Origin: Polaribacter ponticola
GTDB taxonomy: Bacteria; Bacteroidota; Bacteroidia; Flavobacteriales; Flavobacteriaceae
Length of the DNA: 64,000 bases
Direction: 5' to 3'
Assembly: GCF_026191475.2 (NCBI RefSeq)
Contig: NZ_JAOSLC020000003.1
Coordinates: 1,147,001-1,211,000 of the forward strand
In this document: positions 1 to 9,186 of the stretch, piece by piece
How the letters are laid out: every line of letters starts with the position of its first letter
Numbering within the stretch: position 1 is the first letter of the stretch
Notes under the pieces: generated by a model
Told to the model about the DNA's origin: nothing
The model's database searches: none
What the model saw: the letters and a program-made list of their open reading frames with translations, nothing else
Made by a program: the position numbers and the translations under genes

Positions 1-513
1 GCTGCTGAATATGTAGATGTTTTACAAATACCAGCTTTTTTAGTTCGCCAAACAGACTTAGTGGTAGCTGCTGCAAAAACTGGAAAGGTTGTTAATTTAA
101 AAAAAGGGCAATTTATGAGTCCAGATGCTATGAAACATGCTGTACAAAAAGTTAAAGACGTAGGTTCTAATAAAGCATGGATTACAGATAGGGGAACCAT
201 GTTTGGTTACCAAGACATGATTGTAGATTTTAGAGGGATTCCTGAAATGCGTGAGTTTGCCCCAACTATTTTAGATGTAACACATTCTTTACAACAACCT
301 AACCAAAAAGCTGGAGTTACAGGAGGAAGACCAGAAATGATAGAAACCATAGCTAGAGCTGGTGTTGTAAATAATGTTGATGGATTATTTATAGAAACTC
401 ATTTTGATCCTGCAAATGCTAAATCTGATGGAGCAAACATGTTACACTTAGATAATTTAGAAAGTCTTTTAAGTAATTTAATTGCCATTAGAAAAACAGT
501 AAATAATTTATAA
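1..513 (+). CDS. kdsA: 3-deoxy-8-phosphooctulonate synthase, C-terminal part (KdsA)
   Basis: KdsA condenses phosphoenolpyruvate with arabinose 5-phosphate to KDO-8-phosphate for the LPS inner core, in the cytosol. The window opens inside the gene: 170 residues of a family usually about 270-280 long are visible and the start is outside. Recognisable blocks are RQTDLVVAAAKTG, KKGQFMSPDAMKHA, TDRGTMFGYQDMIVDFR, DVTHSLQQPNQ, GGRPEMIETIARAG and IETHFDPANAKSDG, all typical of the TIM-barrel DAHP/KDO8P synthase family. Reading is open from base 1. A strong terminator follows at 535-572, so it is the last gene of its transcript. Confidence 0.95.
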   Translation, partial: AAEYVDVLQIPAFLVRQTDLVVAAAKTGKVVNLKKGQFMSPDAMKHAVQKVKDVGSNKAWITDRGTMFGYQDMIVDFRGIPEMREFAPTILDVTHSLQQPNQKAGVTGGRPEMIETIARAGVVNNVDGLFIETHFDPANAKSDGANMLHLDNLESLLSNLIAIRKTVNNL

Positions 514-534
514 TTATTAAATAACATATTTTTA

Positions 535-572
535 GACTCTTCAAATTTTTATAATTTGAAGAGTCTTTTTTT
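535..572 (+). terminator. intrinsic terminator of kdsA
   Basis: A perfect 13-14 bp stem (GACTCTTCAAATT paired with AATTTGAAGAGTC) is followed by seven T. It lies 22 bases after the kdsA stop. Confidence 0.9.
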
Positions 573-624
573 ATAGATAAAACAAGGCACAATTATTGCT
601 TATAAAAACTACCTTATAATTATT

Positions 625-1577
625 ATGAACAAAATTTTATTCCTTTTTTTACTTTTTTCTTATTCAATTTCTGCACAAAATTTTAAGAAAACTGATAGTA
701 TTGTAAAAACATACCCAAGATTTTCTAAAGTTGAAAACTTAGCAAATAGAATAGAAAAGGATTTTTCTTCTGATACAGAAAAAGTAAGAGCAGCTTTTTT
801 TGGTTAACAAAAAACATACGTTATAATCTAAGGCAATTATACAATCCTAAACAAAGAAGTTATCGTTTTAGTTATTCTTCAGAAGAAGAAAAGAAACAAA
901 AAATGCAATCTTTAATCGATGAATTAGTAAACAACGCTTTTAGAAATAAAACAGGTGTTTGTGAAGAATATGCACAATCATTTAAAAAAATATGCGATTT
1001 ATTAAATATAAAATCTGAATTAATAAAAGGTTCTGTTAGAACTGATGCAAATGATATAGCTAATATTCAAGATCCTAATCATGTATGGAATGCTGTAAAA
1101 ATTAATAATAGATGGATTATTATTGATGTTACTTGGGCAGCTGGATATGAATATAATAGAAAATGGATTCGAAAATTTAATGATTATTATTTTGACATTC
1201 CGATTCAGAAAATATTTAAAACACATTATCCAGAAAGCAGATTGTGGGCTTTAAGAATAGGGAGAATGAGTTTACAAGAATTTTATGATCAACCAATTTT
1301 TGGCCGGCAATTTTTAGTAAATAATTTAGAGGTTTTATCTCCAAATAAAGGAAAAATAACAATAAATAAATCTGATTTTATAAAAATAAAAATCAATAAT
1401 TTAAAAGATAAAAAAGTAATATATAATTTTAGTGGTAATAGTATTGCTCAAAAACCTACAATTTTAGTTGATAAAAACATTTCATTATTATCTTTAAAAA
1501 ACCCGAAAAGAAATTGTATTCTTTTTATTTATTTAGAAAACGAAATAGCTTTACAATATAAAGTAGTTCTTAAATAA
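625..1577 (+). pseudogene. secreted transglutaminase-like protein, one-base frameshift
   Basis: Two frames join into one protein. The first (625-807) has a signal peptide (MNKILFLFLLFSYSISAQ); the second, read through to 1577, has a transglutaminase-like core with the cysteine motif GVCEEYAQSFKKICDLLNI, HVWNAVKINNRW (His) and IIDVTWAAG (Asp), that is a Cys-His-Asp triad. The break is at about 800: GCT followed by TTTTTT and GGTTAA. One more T restores AFFWLTKNIRYNL, the expected continuation, so a T8 run is read as T7. The family (transglutaminase/protease-like, Bacteroidota) is periplasmic or secreted; its substrate is unknown. It may be a real pseudogene or a homopolymer sequencing error. 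Confidence 0.75.
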
Positions 1578-1947
1578 TTACTTTTTTTATAAAAACCGGC
1601 TTCTTTTTTTCGAAGGCTTCTGCTAAAACGGTAAGTAAAATTTCTTCATTAATATCTTCTAAATTAGAATATCTTAGAGATTTCACTACTTTTCTATTAT
1701 CCGAAATTAAGAACTCATTATACTTTGTTAAATGCGCAGAAACCCAAAAAACGACATCTACATATCCTTTCTTTTTAGATGCATTTAAATAACAAAAAGG
1801 TTTATTATTGAGGTAATAAAACGGAATTTTCCATTTAAATTTTAAATCGACTTCAGGAAAAGTACTTTCTATTAATATCTGTAAATGTATTAAAATAGAC
1901 TTAAAAGGTTCAGGTTGATTTAAAATGTATGCTTCAGCAGGTTTCAT
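1570..1947 (-). CDS. DUF1801 (YdhG-like) domain protein
   Basis: A 125-residue cytosolic protein of the DUF1801 family. The typical N-terminus PAEAYILNQPEPFKSILIHLQ is followed by FKWKIPFYYLNNKPFCYLNASKKKGYVDVVFW and a C-terminal Leu/Glu-rich helix. Members are small alpha/beta proteins whose biochemical role is not established. The 3' end overlaps the transglutaminase-like gene by 8 bases (convergent). The start lies 31 bases from the start of the divergent membrane protein at 1979, so the two share a short promoter region. Confidence 0.85.
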   Translation of the reverse strand: MKPAEAYILNQPEPFKSILIHLQILIESTFPEVDLKFKWKIPFYYLNNKPFCYLNASKKKGYVDVVFWVSAHLTKYNEFLISDNRKVVKSLRYSNLEDINEEILLTVLAEAFEKKKPVFIKKVII

Positions 1948-1978
1948 TTTTTGTATATTAGCAAAAGTTATAAATTTT

Positions 1979-2542
1979 ATGAGTAAACAAGATAATAATC
2001 AGCTTAATTTTTCATTAAAAGAGTATTCTAGTATTCAAATAGGAATCTATTTCTTATTTGCTGCATTTTTAATTAAAAGTATTTTAGAAGGTTTTTTAAT
2101 AGACGACAACCCTTTAGGAATGATGTCTGCAGAAATTATTGAGCTGTTAGTTTTAATAATTATTCTATTTACACTTCTATTTTCTTCTCTTGCATTATTC
2201 TTTAAAGGTAGAAGAAAAATAAGAAAAAAGAAAAGTAAGCTTTGGAATAGTAAAACAAAAAACATTTCTTTAAAATATCTAGCTAGTTTTTCTATTATTA
2301 TTTTTGTTCTTATTTTCTTAAACAATCAAGGTTTTATAAATTATCTTACTCCTGCTTTTCTATTATTTTATGGCTTATCTCTCATTATTTTAAAAATAAA
2401 GAAAAGTAAAAATATTTTTATTTTATCAATAGTAAGTTTTATGCTTGCTGTAATTTGTTTTATGATACCTAATTATTGGTATTCTTCAATTTTTATTTTA
2501 GGAATAGCCCATATTACTTACGGTGTAGTTGTAAAAAATTAG
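1979..2542 (+). CDS. predicted inner-membrane protein, unknown function
   Basis: A 187-residue protein with five or six hydrophobic segments (about residues 20-38, 54-76, 99-112, 118-133, 144-158 and 166-182) separated by Lys/Arg-rich loops such as KGRRKIRKKKSK. I do not recognise a family. I start it at the ATG at 1979, giving MSKQDNNQLNFSLKEY, because the longer frame to 1925 runs back through the divergent promoter region and overlaps the start of DUF1801. Its end overlaps the DUF3820 gene by 4 bases. Confidence 0.7.
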   Translation: MSKQDNNQLNFSLKEYSSIQIGIYFLFAAFLIKSILEGFLIDDNPLGMMSAEIIELLVLIIILFTLLFSSLALFFKGRRKIRKKKSKLWNSKTKNISLKYLASFSIIIFVLIFLNNQGFINYLTPAFLLFYGLSLIILKIKKSKNIFILSIVSFMLAVICFMIPNYWYSSIFILGIAHITYGVVVKN

Positions 2543-2775
2543 AATTTTTTTCTAATTTCCCTAACAATATCTTCTAATCCATTTAATTTTAGCTCATAAA
2601 CTAGTTCCAATTGACTACCTAGTTTTCCTTTTGGAAACCCTTTATTGTGATACCAAACTACATAATGCTCTGGTAAATCTATTAAAAACGTGCCTTTATA
2701 TTTACCAAAAGGCATTCTCATTTTTGATAAATCAATTAAAATTTGACGATTGTCGAGACTACTCTTTACCATCAA
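2539..2775 (-). CDS. DUF3820 family protein
   Basis: A 78-residue protein with the DUF3820 signature: RMPFGKYKGTFLIDLPEHYV, WYHNKGFPKGKLG and LVYELKLNGLEDIV. This small domain also occurs fused to exonucleases in some bacteria, but its own role is not established. Its first 17 bases overlap the end of the lysine/saccharopine dehydrogenase-like gene, so the two are probably co-transcribed and translationally coupled. Confidence 0.85.
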   Translation of the reverse strand: MMVKSSLDNRQILIDLSKMRMPFGKYKGTFLIDLPEHYVVWYHNKGFPKGKLGSQLELVYELKLNGLEDIVREIRKKF

Positions 2776-3964
2776 TATAATCTTGTAAATAAGAAAAACG
2801 TTTAGTTAACTTTCCGTTTTCTGTCATTTTTGAACGTTCTAAAACTCCATCTTTATCATTATTAAAAAAAGCTGGAATTACATTTTTTAAAAACATTTCT
2901 CCAAAACCTTCACTTGCGTCTTTTGGTAATTCGCAAGGTAAATTATCTACCGCCATTACTACAATAGCGTCTTTATCTTTATAATCAACTTCTAATTCTG
3001 TATGCGGATTGTAACCATAAATAGGATCTGCAATTGTAGACGGTTTAATGGTTGAAGCAACTGGACCATCAATATCGCAAGAAATATCTGCTACATATTT
3101 AATTTTAAAATCTTTTGATTTTGCATCTTCTCTAGTAAATAAAAACGGAGCTCCATCTCCATAAAAATGACCTGCAATAAAGAAATCTGTTACTTTAGCA
3201 AAACGCATAAAATTAGATTTATACATATCTGCATTATTATAAAAATCTTGATTATCTAAAATTCTACCATCCTTTCGTTCATTATAATCTAAAACATCTG
3301 CTAAACAATATACTGGTTCATCAAAAGAATCATTTATATATTTTTCTACTGATACTTGTTTTATATTCATACCATCTAACATTTCTTTAGCTCCATATGC
3401 CACTTTACCATTTCCTGTTAAAAGAATCTTTAGATTTTTAAATTCTATTTTATTCAACTCTTCAATTAACTCTTTTTGGCTATCTAAAGTTTCAGCTTTT
3501 GGTAAATTAAATTCATCATTAGTTAAACCGATAGCTCTAAAACCATTATATGCGCCTACAATACCAGCATAACGACCAAAACCAATTAAACGAGCACCAT
3601 TCTCTTTTACAATAGTTTCATGATCAAATAATTCTATATTTTTTTCTAAAATTGCCTTTAATAATTTTCTATTATAAGGCTGTTTTTTTATAGTATGACT
3701 AAAGAAAAAATATTTTTTACCAGGAATTAAAGCTTCCACTGGAACTTCTTTTACACCAAATAAAACATCACAGTCAGAAAGATTTTCTGTTACTTCTAAA
3801 CCTACATTTTGATAAGCTTTATCAGAAAAAACTCTAATATCAGATGCTTCTATAACAATAGATGCTTCTGAAAATTTTTCTTTAAACTCTTGTAATTTTG
3901 AAGGTGAAAAAACTACTCTTCTATCTGGTGGATTCTTACGTTCTTTTATAATGCCAAACTTCAT
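2759..3964 (-). CDS. NAD(P)-dependent saccharopine/alanine dehydrogenase-like oxidoreductase
   Basis: A 401-residue cytosolic enzyme of the AlaDH/PNT superfamily, closest by motif to lysine-forming saccharopine dehydrogenases. The N-terminal domain starts MKFGIIKERKNPPDRRVVFSP, with the Arg and Lys positions that bind the 2-oxo acid, then LFGVKEVP and FFFSHTIKKQPYNR. The Rossmann stretch KILLTGNGKVAYGAKEML and the late block YVADISCDIDGPVAST also fit the family. The substrate cannot be fixed from sequence; a role in lysine or alanine-type amino-acid metabolism is inference. First gene of a two-gene unit with DUF3820. Confidence 0.8.
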   Translation of the reverse strand: MKFGIIKERKNPPDRRVVFSPSKLQEFKEKFSEASIVIEASDIRVFSDKAYQNVGLEVTENLSDCDVLFGVKEVPVEALIPGKKYFFFSHTIKKQPYNRKLLKAILEKNIELFDHETIVKENGARLIGFGRYAGIVGAYNGFRAIGLTNDEFNLPKAETLDSQKELIEELNKIEFKNLKILLTGNGKVAYGAKEMLDGMNIKQVSVEKYINDSFDEPVYCLADVLDYNERKDGRILDNQDFYNNADMYKSNFMRFAKVTDFFIAGHFYGDGAPFLFTREDAKSKDFKIKYVADISCDIDGPVASTIKPSTIADPIYGYNPHTELEVDYKDKDAIVVMAVDNLPCELPKDASEGFGEMFLKNVIPAFFNNDKDGVLERSKMTENGKLTKRFSYLQDYIDGKE

Positions 3965-4033
3965 AATTTACTGCGGTATAATATTTGCTCGAAGATATTA
4001 GATTTTATAAAGATAACCAACAGTATTTTTTTA

Positions 4034-4041
4034 TACTTTTG
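4034..4041 (+). promoter_or_regulatory. candidate -7 box of the ssrA promoter
   Basis: TACTTTTG matches TAnnTTTG. It would place the start near 4047 and give a leader of about 115 bases before mature tmRNA. That leader contains two small hairpins, GCTGAA/TTCAGC (4103-4118) and GCTAAAC/GTTTAGC (4134-4149), which could guide 5' processing. Confidence 0.45.
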
Positions 4042-4160
4042 CAAACCACAATTTTTTTAATAATTGGATCATTGACATAATAAAATGAATTTTTGATGAG
4101 TTGCTGAAATAAATTCAGCATCAATTCAATTATGCTAAACAAGTTTAGCTATTTCATTGA

Positions 4161-4553
4161 GGGGACGACTGGTTTTGACAGCAAGGTCAGTGAATTTGTA
4201 AGCATACCGAGTTATGAAATAACACTCGTTAAACCTAATTTCAACTTTTTAAACGGCGAAGATAACTACGCTTTAGCTGCTTAATCCGAATTATAGTAGG
4301 ATTAGCCTAGGCACACAAGGTGTGCAAGCTTTATGTCCACGAACAGCCTTGGTTTATGGCGTTTCATATTTGGGCATCGTAAATATAAACATAGGAAATT
4401 TAGTACTTCGATAAATTTCTAAAACTAAAGAAGATAAGCTAAAAATGGATTGTTCTTAATCAGCTTTTAGTCGAAAATTAAGAAAGAACTATGTATGTAG
4501 AAAGCTTTTTGGCTGCTTGTTTGGACCCGAGTTCGATTCTCGGCGTCTCCACA
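4161..4553 (+). ncRNA. ssrA: transfer-messenger RNA (tmRNA)
   Basis: tmRNA rescues stalled ribosomes by acting as alanyl-tRNA and then as mRNA for a degradation tag. The 5' end GGGGACG pairs with 3' CGTCTCC (one G-U) to form the acceptor stem, and the 3' part holds a normal T arm (GTTCGATTC). The tag frame is GGC at 4255 to TAA at 4284, encoding GEDNYALAA. CCA is not encoded: the gene ends CCACA. The last 14 bases are repeated at 10928-10941, because an integrative element has inserted here and rebuilt the 3' end. Confidence 0.95.
4540..4553 (+). repeat. attL: core repeat at the ssrA 3' end
   Basis: TCGGCGTCTCCACA, the final bases of tmRNA, occurs again at 10928-10941 in the same orientation, 6388 bases away. 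The 3' end of ssrA is a well-known target of tyrosine recombinases. Confidence 0.88.
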
Positions 4554-4557
4554 GAAT

Positions 4558-4592
4558 ACCCTTATAAACCCAGTGTTTGTAAGGGTTTTTTA
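4558..4592 (+). terminator. terminator following ssrA, supplied by the islet
   Basis: ACCCTTA pairs with TAAGGGT and is followed by a T run. It begins four bases after the core repeat, so it came with the inserted element. Confidence 0.75.
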
Positions 4593-4594
4593 TT

Positions 4595-4619
4595 TGCGTT
4601 GATAATAACGTTGATAATT
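4595..4619 (+). repeat. left arm-type repeat: two CGTTGATAA copies
   Basis: Two CGTTGATAA copies with a 12-base period. The 25-base block recurs at 10786-10810 with 23 of 25 identities and the same orientation. Its position just inside both ends suggests integrase or excisionase arm sites (inference). Confidence 0.65.
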
Positions 4620-4697
4620 GCTCTTATCATCATTCTTTTATTGTTCTCCTCAAATTTAGTATTTTTAATCTTATTAATACTAATTGACTATAAAATT

Positions 4698-6509
4698 ATG
4701 ACTGGATACATTACACTTTATTTTACATGTATTATTGCTTCACTTTCACATATCTACCTGGTATCAAAAAGAAATACTGAAAAACTAGCACCATATATTT
4801 GGAATGATAATTCTCATTGGAACCCTAATATTGATAGGTTAAAGCTTTTATTTTCTGCCGTATTAATAGTATCTCCTGTTTTATTATTAAAATCTCTTAT
4901 TAAATTTAATTCTAATAATATCTATTTCAACTATACAGGGTTTTCTTTAATTATTCTTCTCATAATTTTTTGTTTTTGGTTCGATCTTAAAAAGATTAAT
5001 TCTATTAAAGAAATTAAAATATTTAGTAAAAAAGATGATACAAGTAGTGATGCCCACGAATTAAAAAATAGCTCGTTAATAAATGATTTAGAAAGCCTAA
5101 AAGTAAAACAAGACAAAATAGATTCTATTTCGATGGATATTATCAGTAAAGTAGATGGGAATTATAAAGAGACATTAAATTTTAAAAAAGAAACTTTAGA
5201 TAATTTGTCTGTTATTAAAAAGGATTTATTGAAAACTAGAAAAGAAGCTAAAGAAAACAAAACATCCTGCACTGAGAGTTTTAAATTAGTAAATAACGAA
5301 ATATCAAAAATCAAAGAAAAGTCAAAACCTAAGAAAAGGGATTCTCTTAAAAGAGAGGAAAATATAAATCAAATTGTATTTACAACTTTTCATCAATCTA
5401 TGAGTTATGAAGAATTTGTAGAAGGTATAAAACCACAAACCAAAGATGGATTAGTAACCTATGACATTAAAGAAGGAATCTTTAAAAAAATATGTACTGA
5501 TGCAGAACTTTATAGTGCAGATAAAGTAGTTTCCGTTTCTAAAAAAGTAGATTTAGATAAAAGAATAAAAAAATTAAGAGACGAATTAGAACAGTCTGAA
5601 AATTCGGAGATTGAAATTGCAATGACAAAAACTTCGTATCATATAACGTCAATTACAGACAAGCATATTAAGTTTAGAAAAGCATCTGGAGGAACAGGTC
5701 ATGATTTAGTTATAGATACTTTGAAAGGAATTGCACTTGATGAAAGAGATATTATTGGAGGCTTAAGATCTTACTACGATTATTTAATACAATTTTTGAA
5801 TGCTTATGATATTACAGAAGAAATCGTTGAAGAAAACAAACCTTTTGTATTAATAATAGATGAAATAAATAGAGGAAACGTCTCTCAAATATTTGGAGAA
5901 CTTATTACTTTAATAGAAAAAGACAAGCGTTTAGGGAAAGAGGAAGCTTTAAAAGTAAAATTACCATATAGTAAAACTCCATTCGGAGTGCCTCCAAACA
6001 TATACATTATTGGTACAATGAATACTGCTGATAGAAGTATTGAAGCTTTAGATACTGCATTAAGAAGACGTTTTGTTTTTGAAGAAACACCTCCAAAACC
6101 AAGCTTATTAAAAACTGCTGGAAAATCAGGAAAAGTTGAAGGTATTATAACCTTAAAAGATAATAAAACTGTTGATTTAGAAACTTTACTAATCACAATT
6201 AATAATCGTATTGAAAAATTAATTGATAAAGACCATAAAATAGGACATTCTTATTTCTTGAGAGTAGATACAGAGAAAAGCTTGAAAAAAGCCTTTAAAA
6301 ATAAAGTGATTCCGCTGTTAGAAGAATATTTTTTTGGTGACTTTGGTAAAATTGGTCTTGTGTTAGGCGATTCTTTTATAGATAGAAAAGATGTAGCATT
6401 TAATTTTTCACAATTTAAACACTATGATTCTGATATTGTTGAAGATTTAAAATCTAAAGCTATTTTTAAAATTAATAACGATAACCTTTGGGATTTTAAC
6501 GCGATATAA
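4698..6509 (+). CDS. membrane-anchored McrB-like AAA+ protein lacking a P-loop
   Basis: McrB is the GTP-driven AAA+ motor of type IV restriction and works with the McrC nuclease. From the ATG at 4698 the protein has 603 residues: three hydrophobic segments (about 4-22, 49-67, 80-96), a charged region likely to be coiled coil (about 126-221), then an McrB motor with [16 protein letters not shown] (228-243), Walker [12 protein letters not shown] (384-394), sensor GTMNTADRS (439-447) and arginine-finger TALRRRF (453-459). No GxxxxGK[ST] Walker A occurs anywhere; in McrB it should lie some 40-60 residues before FTTFHQS. The frame stays open upstream into ssrA and encodes more hydrophobic residues, so a TTG start at 4599 or 4611 is possible. 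mcrC overlaps the stop by one base. Confidence 0.8.
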   Translation: MTGYITLYFTCIIASLSHIYLVSKRNTEKLAPYIWNDNSHWNPNIDRLKLLFSAVLIVSPVLLLKSLIKFNSNNIYFNYTGFSLIILLIIFCFWFDLKKINSIKEIKIFSKKDDTSSDAHELKNSSLINDLESLKVKQDKIDSISMDIISKVDGNYKETLNFKKETLDNLSVIKKDLLKTRKEAKENKTSCTESFKLVNNEISKIKEKSKPKKRDSLKREENINQIVFTTFHQSMSYEEFVEGIKPQTKDGLVTYDIKEGIFKKICTDAELYSADKVVSVSKKVDLDKRIKKLRDELEQSENSEIEIAMTKTSYHITSITDKHIKFRKASGGTGHDLVIDTLKGIALDERDIIGGLRSYYDYLIQFLNAYDITEEIVEENKPFVLIIDEINRGNVSQIFGELITLIEKDKRLGKEEALKVKLPYSKTPFGVPPNIYIIGTMNTADRSIEALDTALRRRFVFEETPPKPSLLKTAGKSGKVEGIITLKDNKTVDLETLLITINNRIEKLIDKDHKIGHSYFLRVDTEKSLKKAFKNKVIPLLEEYFFGDFGKIGLVLGDSFIDRKDVAFNFSQFKHYDSDIVEDLKSKAIFKINNDNLWDFNAI

Positions 6510-7768
6510 TGCTAAAACCAATACAAGTTTTTGAGTTCGAAAAGCTAGTCGCTTCTGATACTTCTTTTTTTAAAACGGAAGCGTTGGGTAAAAAAGTAAT
6601 TGACAAGCTTTGGCAATTTAATGATGCTAATAAAAATATTTATTTTGAAGCCATTAGAAATGGCGTGAAATTTAAAAATTATGTTGGAGTTATTCAAATT
6701 GGTAACGTAACTATTGAAATTCTTCCAAAGGCGGATAAAAATTTTGCAACAGAAAATGAAAGAGGTCAATGGCATACCGTTTTATTAAAAATGTTAGCAA
6801 AATGCAAAAAAATAAAAATAGATTCGGTATCTAAAGCTGCATTAAAAAAACGTCATCATTCATTATTAGACCTGTACTTCGATTTGTTTTTAGATGAAGT
6901 AAATATGCTTTTAAATAGAGGTTTAATAAAACAATATAGAATACAAAGTGGAAATGTATTAGCTCTAAAAGGGAGACTTGAATTTTCTAAAAATATACAA
7001 CATAATTTAGTTCATAAAGAACGATTTTATACGAATCATCAAGTGTATGATTACAGCCATTTGATTAATCAAATAGTACTCAAAGCTTTATTAACGCTAA
7101 AAAATATTTCAAATAATATTTTTATTAAAGATCGAATTGAAAGAGTTTTAAGTTGTTTTCCTGAAGTAAAGGAAATTAATATAACTAAATCACATTTTGA
7201 TAAACTTACAGCTAATAGAAAAACAACAGACTATCAAGAAGCTATAAAAATTGCTAAAATGATATTACTAAACTATTCGCCAGACATTAAAGGTGGTGGA
7301 GAGAATATGTTAGCATTATTATTTGATATGAATATGCTTTGGGAGGAATATGTTTATAGAATGTTGGTTAAAATTCAAACTGATACTTTAAAAGTGAAAT
7401 TCCAAAACAGAAAACAATTTTGGGAAAAGAAGTTAATTAAACCAGATATAGTTATTGAGAAAACAGAAGTAGATAAATCAATTTCAACATACGTTATTGA
7501 TACCAAATGGAAAATTATAGACCCTAAAAAACCTGGAGACAATGATTTGAAACAAATGTATGCTTATAACATGTATTGGAATGCGTCAAAAAGTATGTTG
7601 TTATATCCAACTTCTAAAGTTTTAACCACAGATTTTGGAAATTTTCATAAAGGTAGACCTAAAGAAAATCAATGTAAATTAGGATTCATAAAAGTTATGG
7701 AGAATAATACTTTGAATACTGCGATTGGTGAGGATATTTTAAATTTTCTTGATATAAAAAATTATTGA
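6509..7768 (+). CDS. mcrC: McrC-like restriction endonuclease subunit
   Basis: The 419-residue partner of the preceding McrB-like protein. McrC stimulates the McrB GTPase and carries the PD-(D/E)xK nuclease that cuts modified DNA. The N-terminal half resembles the McrC beta/wing region (NVTIEILPKADKN). The C-terminal nuclease shows LIKPDIVI, then YVIDTKWKI and DLKQMYAYNMYW, that is the Asp, D-x-K and Gln/Tyr positions expected. ATG overlaps the mcrB TAA (shared A at 6509), indicating translational coupling. The nuclease motifs look intact although the partner lacks Walker A. Confidence 0.88.
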   Translation: MLKPIQVFEFEKLVASDTSFFKTEALGKKVIDKLWQFNDANKNIYFEAIRNGVKFKNYVGVIQIGNVTIEILPKADKNFATENERGQWHTVLLKMLAKCKKIKIDSVSKAALKKRHHSLLDLYFDLFLDEVNMLLNRGLIKQYRIQSGNVLALKGRLEFSKNIQHNLVHKERFYTNHQVYDYSHLINQIVLKALLTLKNISNNIFIKDRIERVLSCFPEVKEINITKSHFDKLTANRKTTDYQEAIKIAKMILLNYSPDIKGGGENMLALLFDMNMLWEEYVYRMLVKIQTDTLKVKFQNRKQFWEKKLIKPDIVIEKTEVDKSISTYVIDTKWKIIDPKKPGDNDLKQMYAYNMYWNASKSMLLYPTSKVLTTDFGNFHKGRPKENQCKLGFIKVMENNTLNTAIGEDILNFLDIKNY

Positions 7769-7880
7769 TTTTATGACAGACAAAACCAACCTTATCTCAC
7801 TCAACTACGCAAAATTCTCACTAAATCGTTGCACTTCCTTATCTCAAATCTTTGCTTATTTCATTTCGTTAAGTTTGTAA

Positions 7881-7908
7881 AAAAACATGTTCATGAAACA
7901 TGAACATT
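7881..7908 (-). terminator. hairpin terminator of the hipA-like gene
   Basis: ATGTTCATG and CATGAACAT form a perfect 9-bp stem with a 3-base loop (7887-7907). On the minus strand it is followed by a run of seven T. The preceding 7769-7880 holds only a short frame (about 7774, MTDKTNLISLNYAKFSLN) that looks like a gene remnant. Confidence 0.7.
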
Positions 7909-7912
7909 GCTA

Positions 7913-9181
7913 TTATTTGAACAAAAAAATCTTAATTTCTCTTTGAATTGAAGTAATTATGTGTTCTGGGGTTTTAAGTTCTTTTGCTATTTCTACCCAC
8001 CTAGGAACAAGTGCTTGTAGCTCTCCTATTATAGCGTTAGGATTTTTAATAGAGAATGTATCAGCAATGACTAATAAGTCTTTTAGATTAATTCCTGTTC
8101 GTTTACTGTTAATAGAAAGTGCTCTTGATGTTGTTTTAAAAGTTAACAATGGGTTTAAAGCATACGTTAGATCATAGGCAGGCGCTAGATTCCAACTATT
8201 ACTTTCTTTATTATAAATAAAGCTATGATTTTTTAAATGGTCGTCAACATTTCTAAAAACAAGATTAAACACCATTCGCTTAAATAGTTGCTGTAAATCT
8301 TTATGCGGAACACCTAAACTTAAAGCTACTTTAAATACATTCTCATAAGAAGAATTTTCTGGTTGACTTTTAAAATCCCAACCTGTTAAACCAGTTACCG
8401 TTAAAACGTGTTGTTTTTCTCCTTTTTGTCTATCATATCGTAAAGTAGCAAAATGAGTGTCTTCTATTAATTTAGAAGGCATCATATCAATACCTGCTTC
8501 TTGTGCAAGTAAATAATAAGTATATTCTACTTTTTCTTTATTATAACCATCATTATCACCAATATGAAGTTTTACTAAATAATGATTATACTCTTCGCTA
8601 ACCTCTCTATCCCCTGCGATTATTTCTCCTGTTTCTTTATGCTCTGAAATTAAAATTTTAGGTCTTGCTCCTCCTGCAGATGTTCCTATTTTAAATATAT
8701 TTAGTAATGCTAATTCACTAAAATCTTTACCTTTAGTATCGTTTTTAAGCTTTAGTACTTTTTCTAAAATAGTTATAACTTCGTCTATATTAACTTTAGA
8801 TGTATTTGGTAATTCCTTAATTGGCTTATATTCTAACGCTCCCATTCCACGATCTGCAACATACGCTAATTGTTCTAGGGGCGTAACTTTAGTAATACCT
8901 CTTGCAGTTAACCACTCTTGGAAAATTATATTACCAAAGGTGTCTGGTAAAGAATCTGCTATCATAGGTGGTAATCCTTGAAAAGTATCATTTTGATATT
9001 CTGAAAATACTTGTGCAGGTTTTATCCTTTTAAAAATAAAAGGAAATAAATTTGAAAATTGATTAGAATCTAAAAACGCTGGATTGTATTGAAAAAATGA
9101 CTTCCCTTGGTCTAAATCAACTCCAATTTTACCAATCTCTACACCAAATATAACAACATCTATTATCTTTTCTCTAGCCAT
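7913..9181 (-). CDS. hipA: HipA-like serine/threonine kinase toxin
   Basis: A HipA family protein of 422 residues. In the founding system the kinase phosphorylates glutamyl-tRNA synthetase and causes growth arrest or persistence, and is held inactive by HipB. Visible motifs are GTSAGGARPK (166-175, ATP site), TLRYDR (246-251), the catalytic loop NVDDHLKNHSF (311-321) and APAYDLT (333-339, metal-binding Asp). All key residues appear present. It lies 5 bases after the HipB-like antitoxin gene, in antitoxin-toxin order. The actual target is unknown. Carriage on an integrative islet suggests maintenance or phage-defence use (inference). Confidence 0.9.
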   Translation of the reverse strand: MAREKIIDVVIFGVEIGKIGVDLDQGKSFFQYNPAFLDSNQFSNLFPFIFKRIKPAQVFSEYQNDTFQGLPPMIADSLPDTFGNIIFQEWLTARGITKVTPLEQLAYVADRGMGALEYKPIKELPNTSKVNIDEVITILEKVLKLKNDTKGKDFSELALLNIFKIGTSAGGARPKILISEHKETGEIIAGDREVSEEYNHYLVKLHIGDNDGYNKEKVEYTYYLLAQEAGIDMMPSKLIEDTHFATLRYDRQKGEKQHVLTVTGLTGWDFKSQPENSSYENVFKVALSLGVPHKDLQQLFKRMVFNLVFRNVDDHLKNHSFIYNKESNSWNLAPAYDLTYALNPLLTFKTTSRALSINSKRTGINLKDLLVIADTFSIKNPNAIIGELQALVPRWVEIAKELKTPEHIITSIQREIKIFLFK

Positions 9182-9186
9182 GATTA

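Noticed and set aside
790..812. Programmed -1 frameshift in the transglutaminase-like gene (T TTT TTT GG slippery site)
   Set aside because: No downstream pseudoknot is evident, and the same kind of short-run break occurs in several unrelated genes, so a read error or simple mutation is more likely.
4491..4697. Upstream extension of the McrB-like frame starting at an ATG inside tmRNA
   Set aside because: It would begin within the mature tmRNA and cross the attachment core and terminator. ATG at 4698 is preferred, with a TTG start at 4599 or 4611 kept as a possibility.
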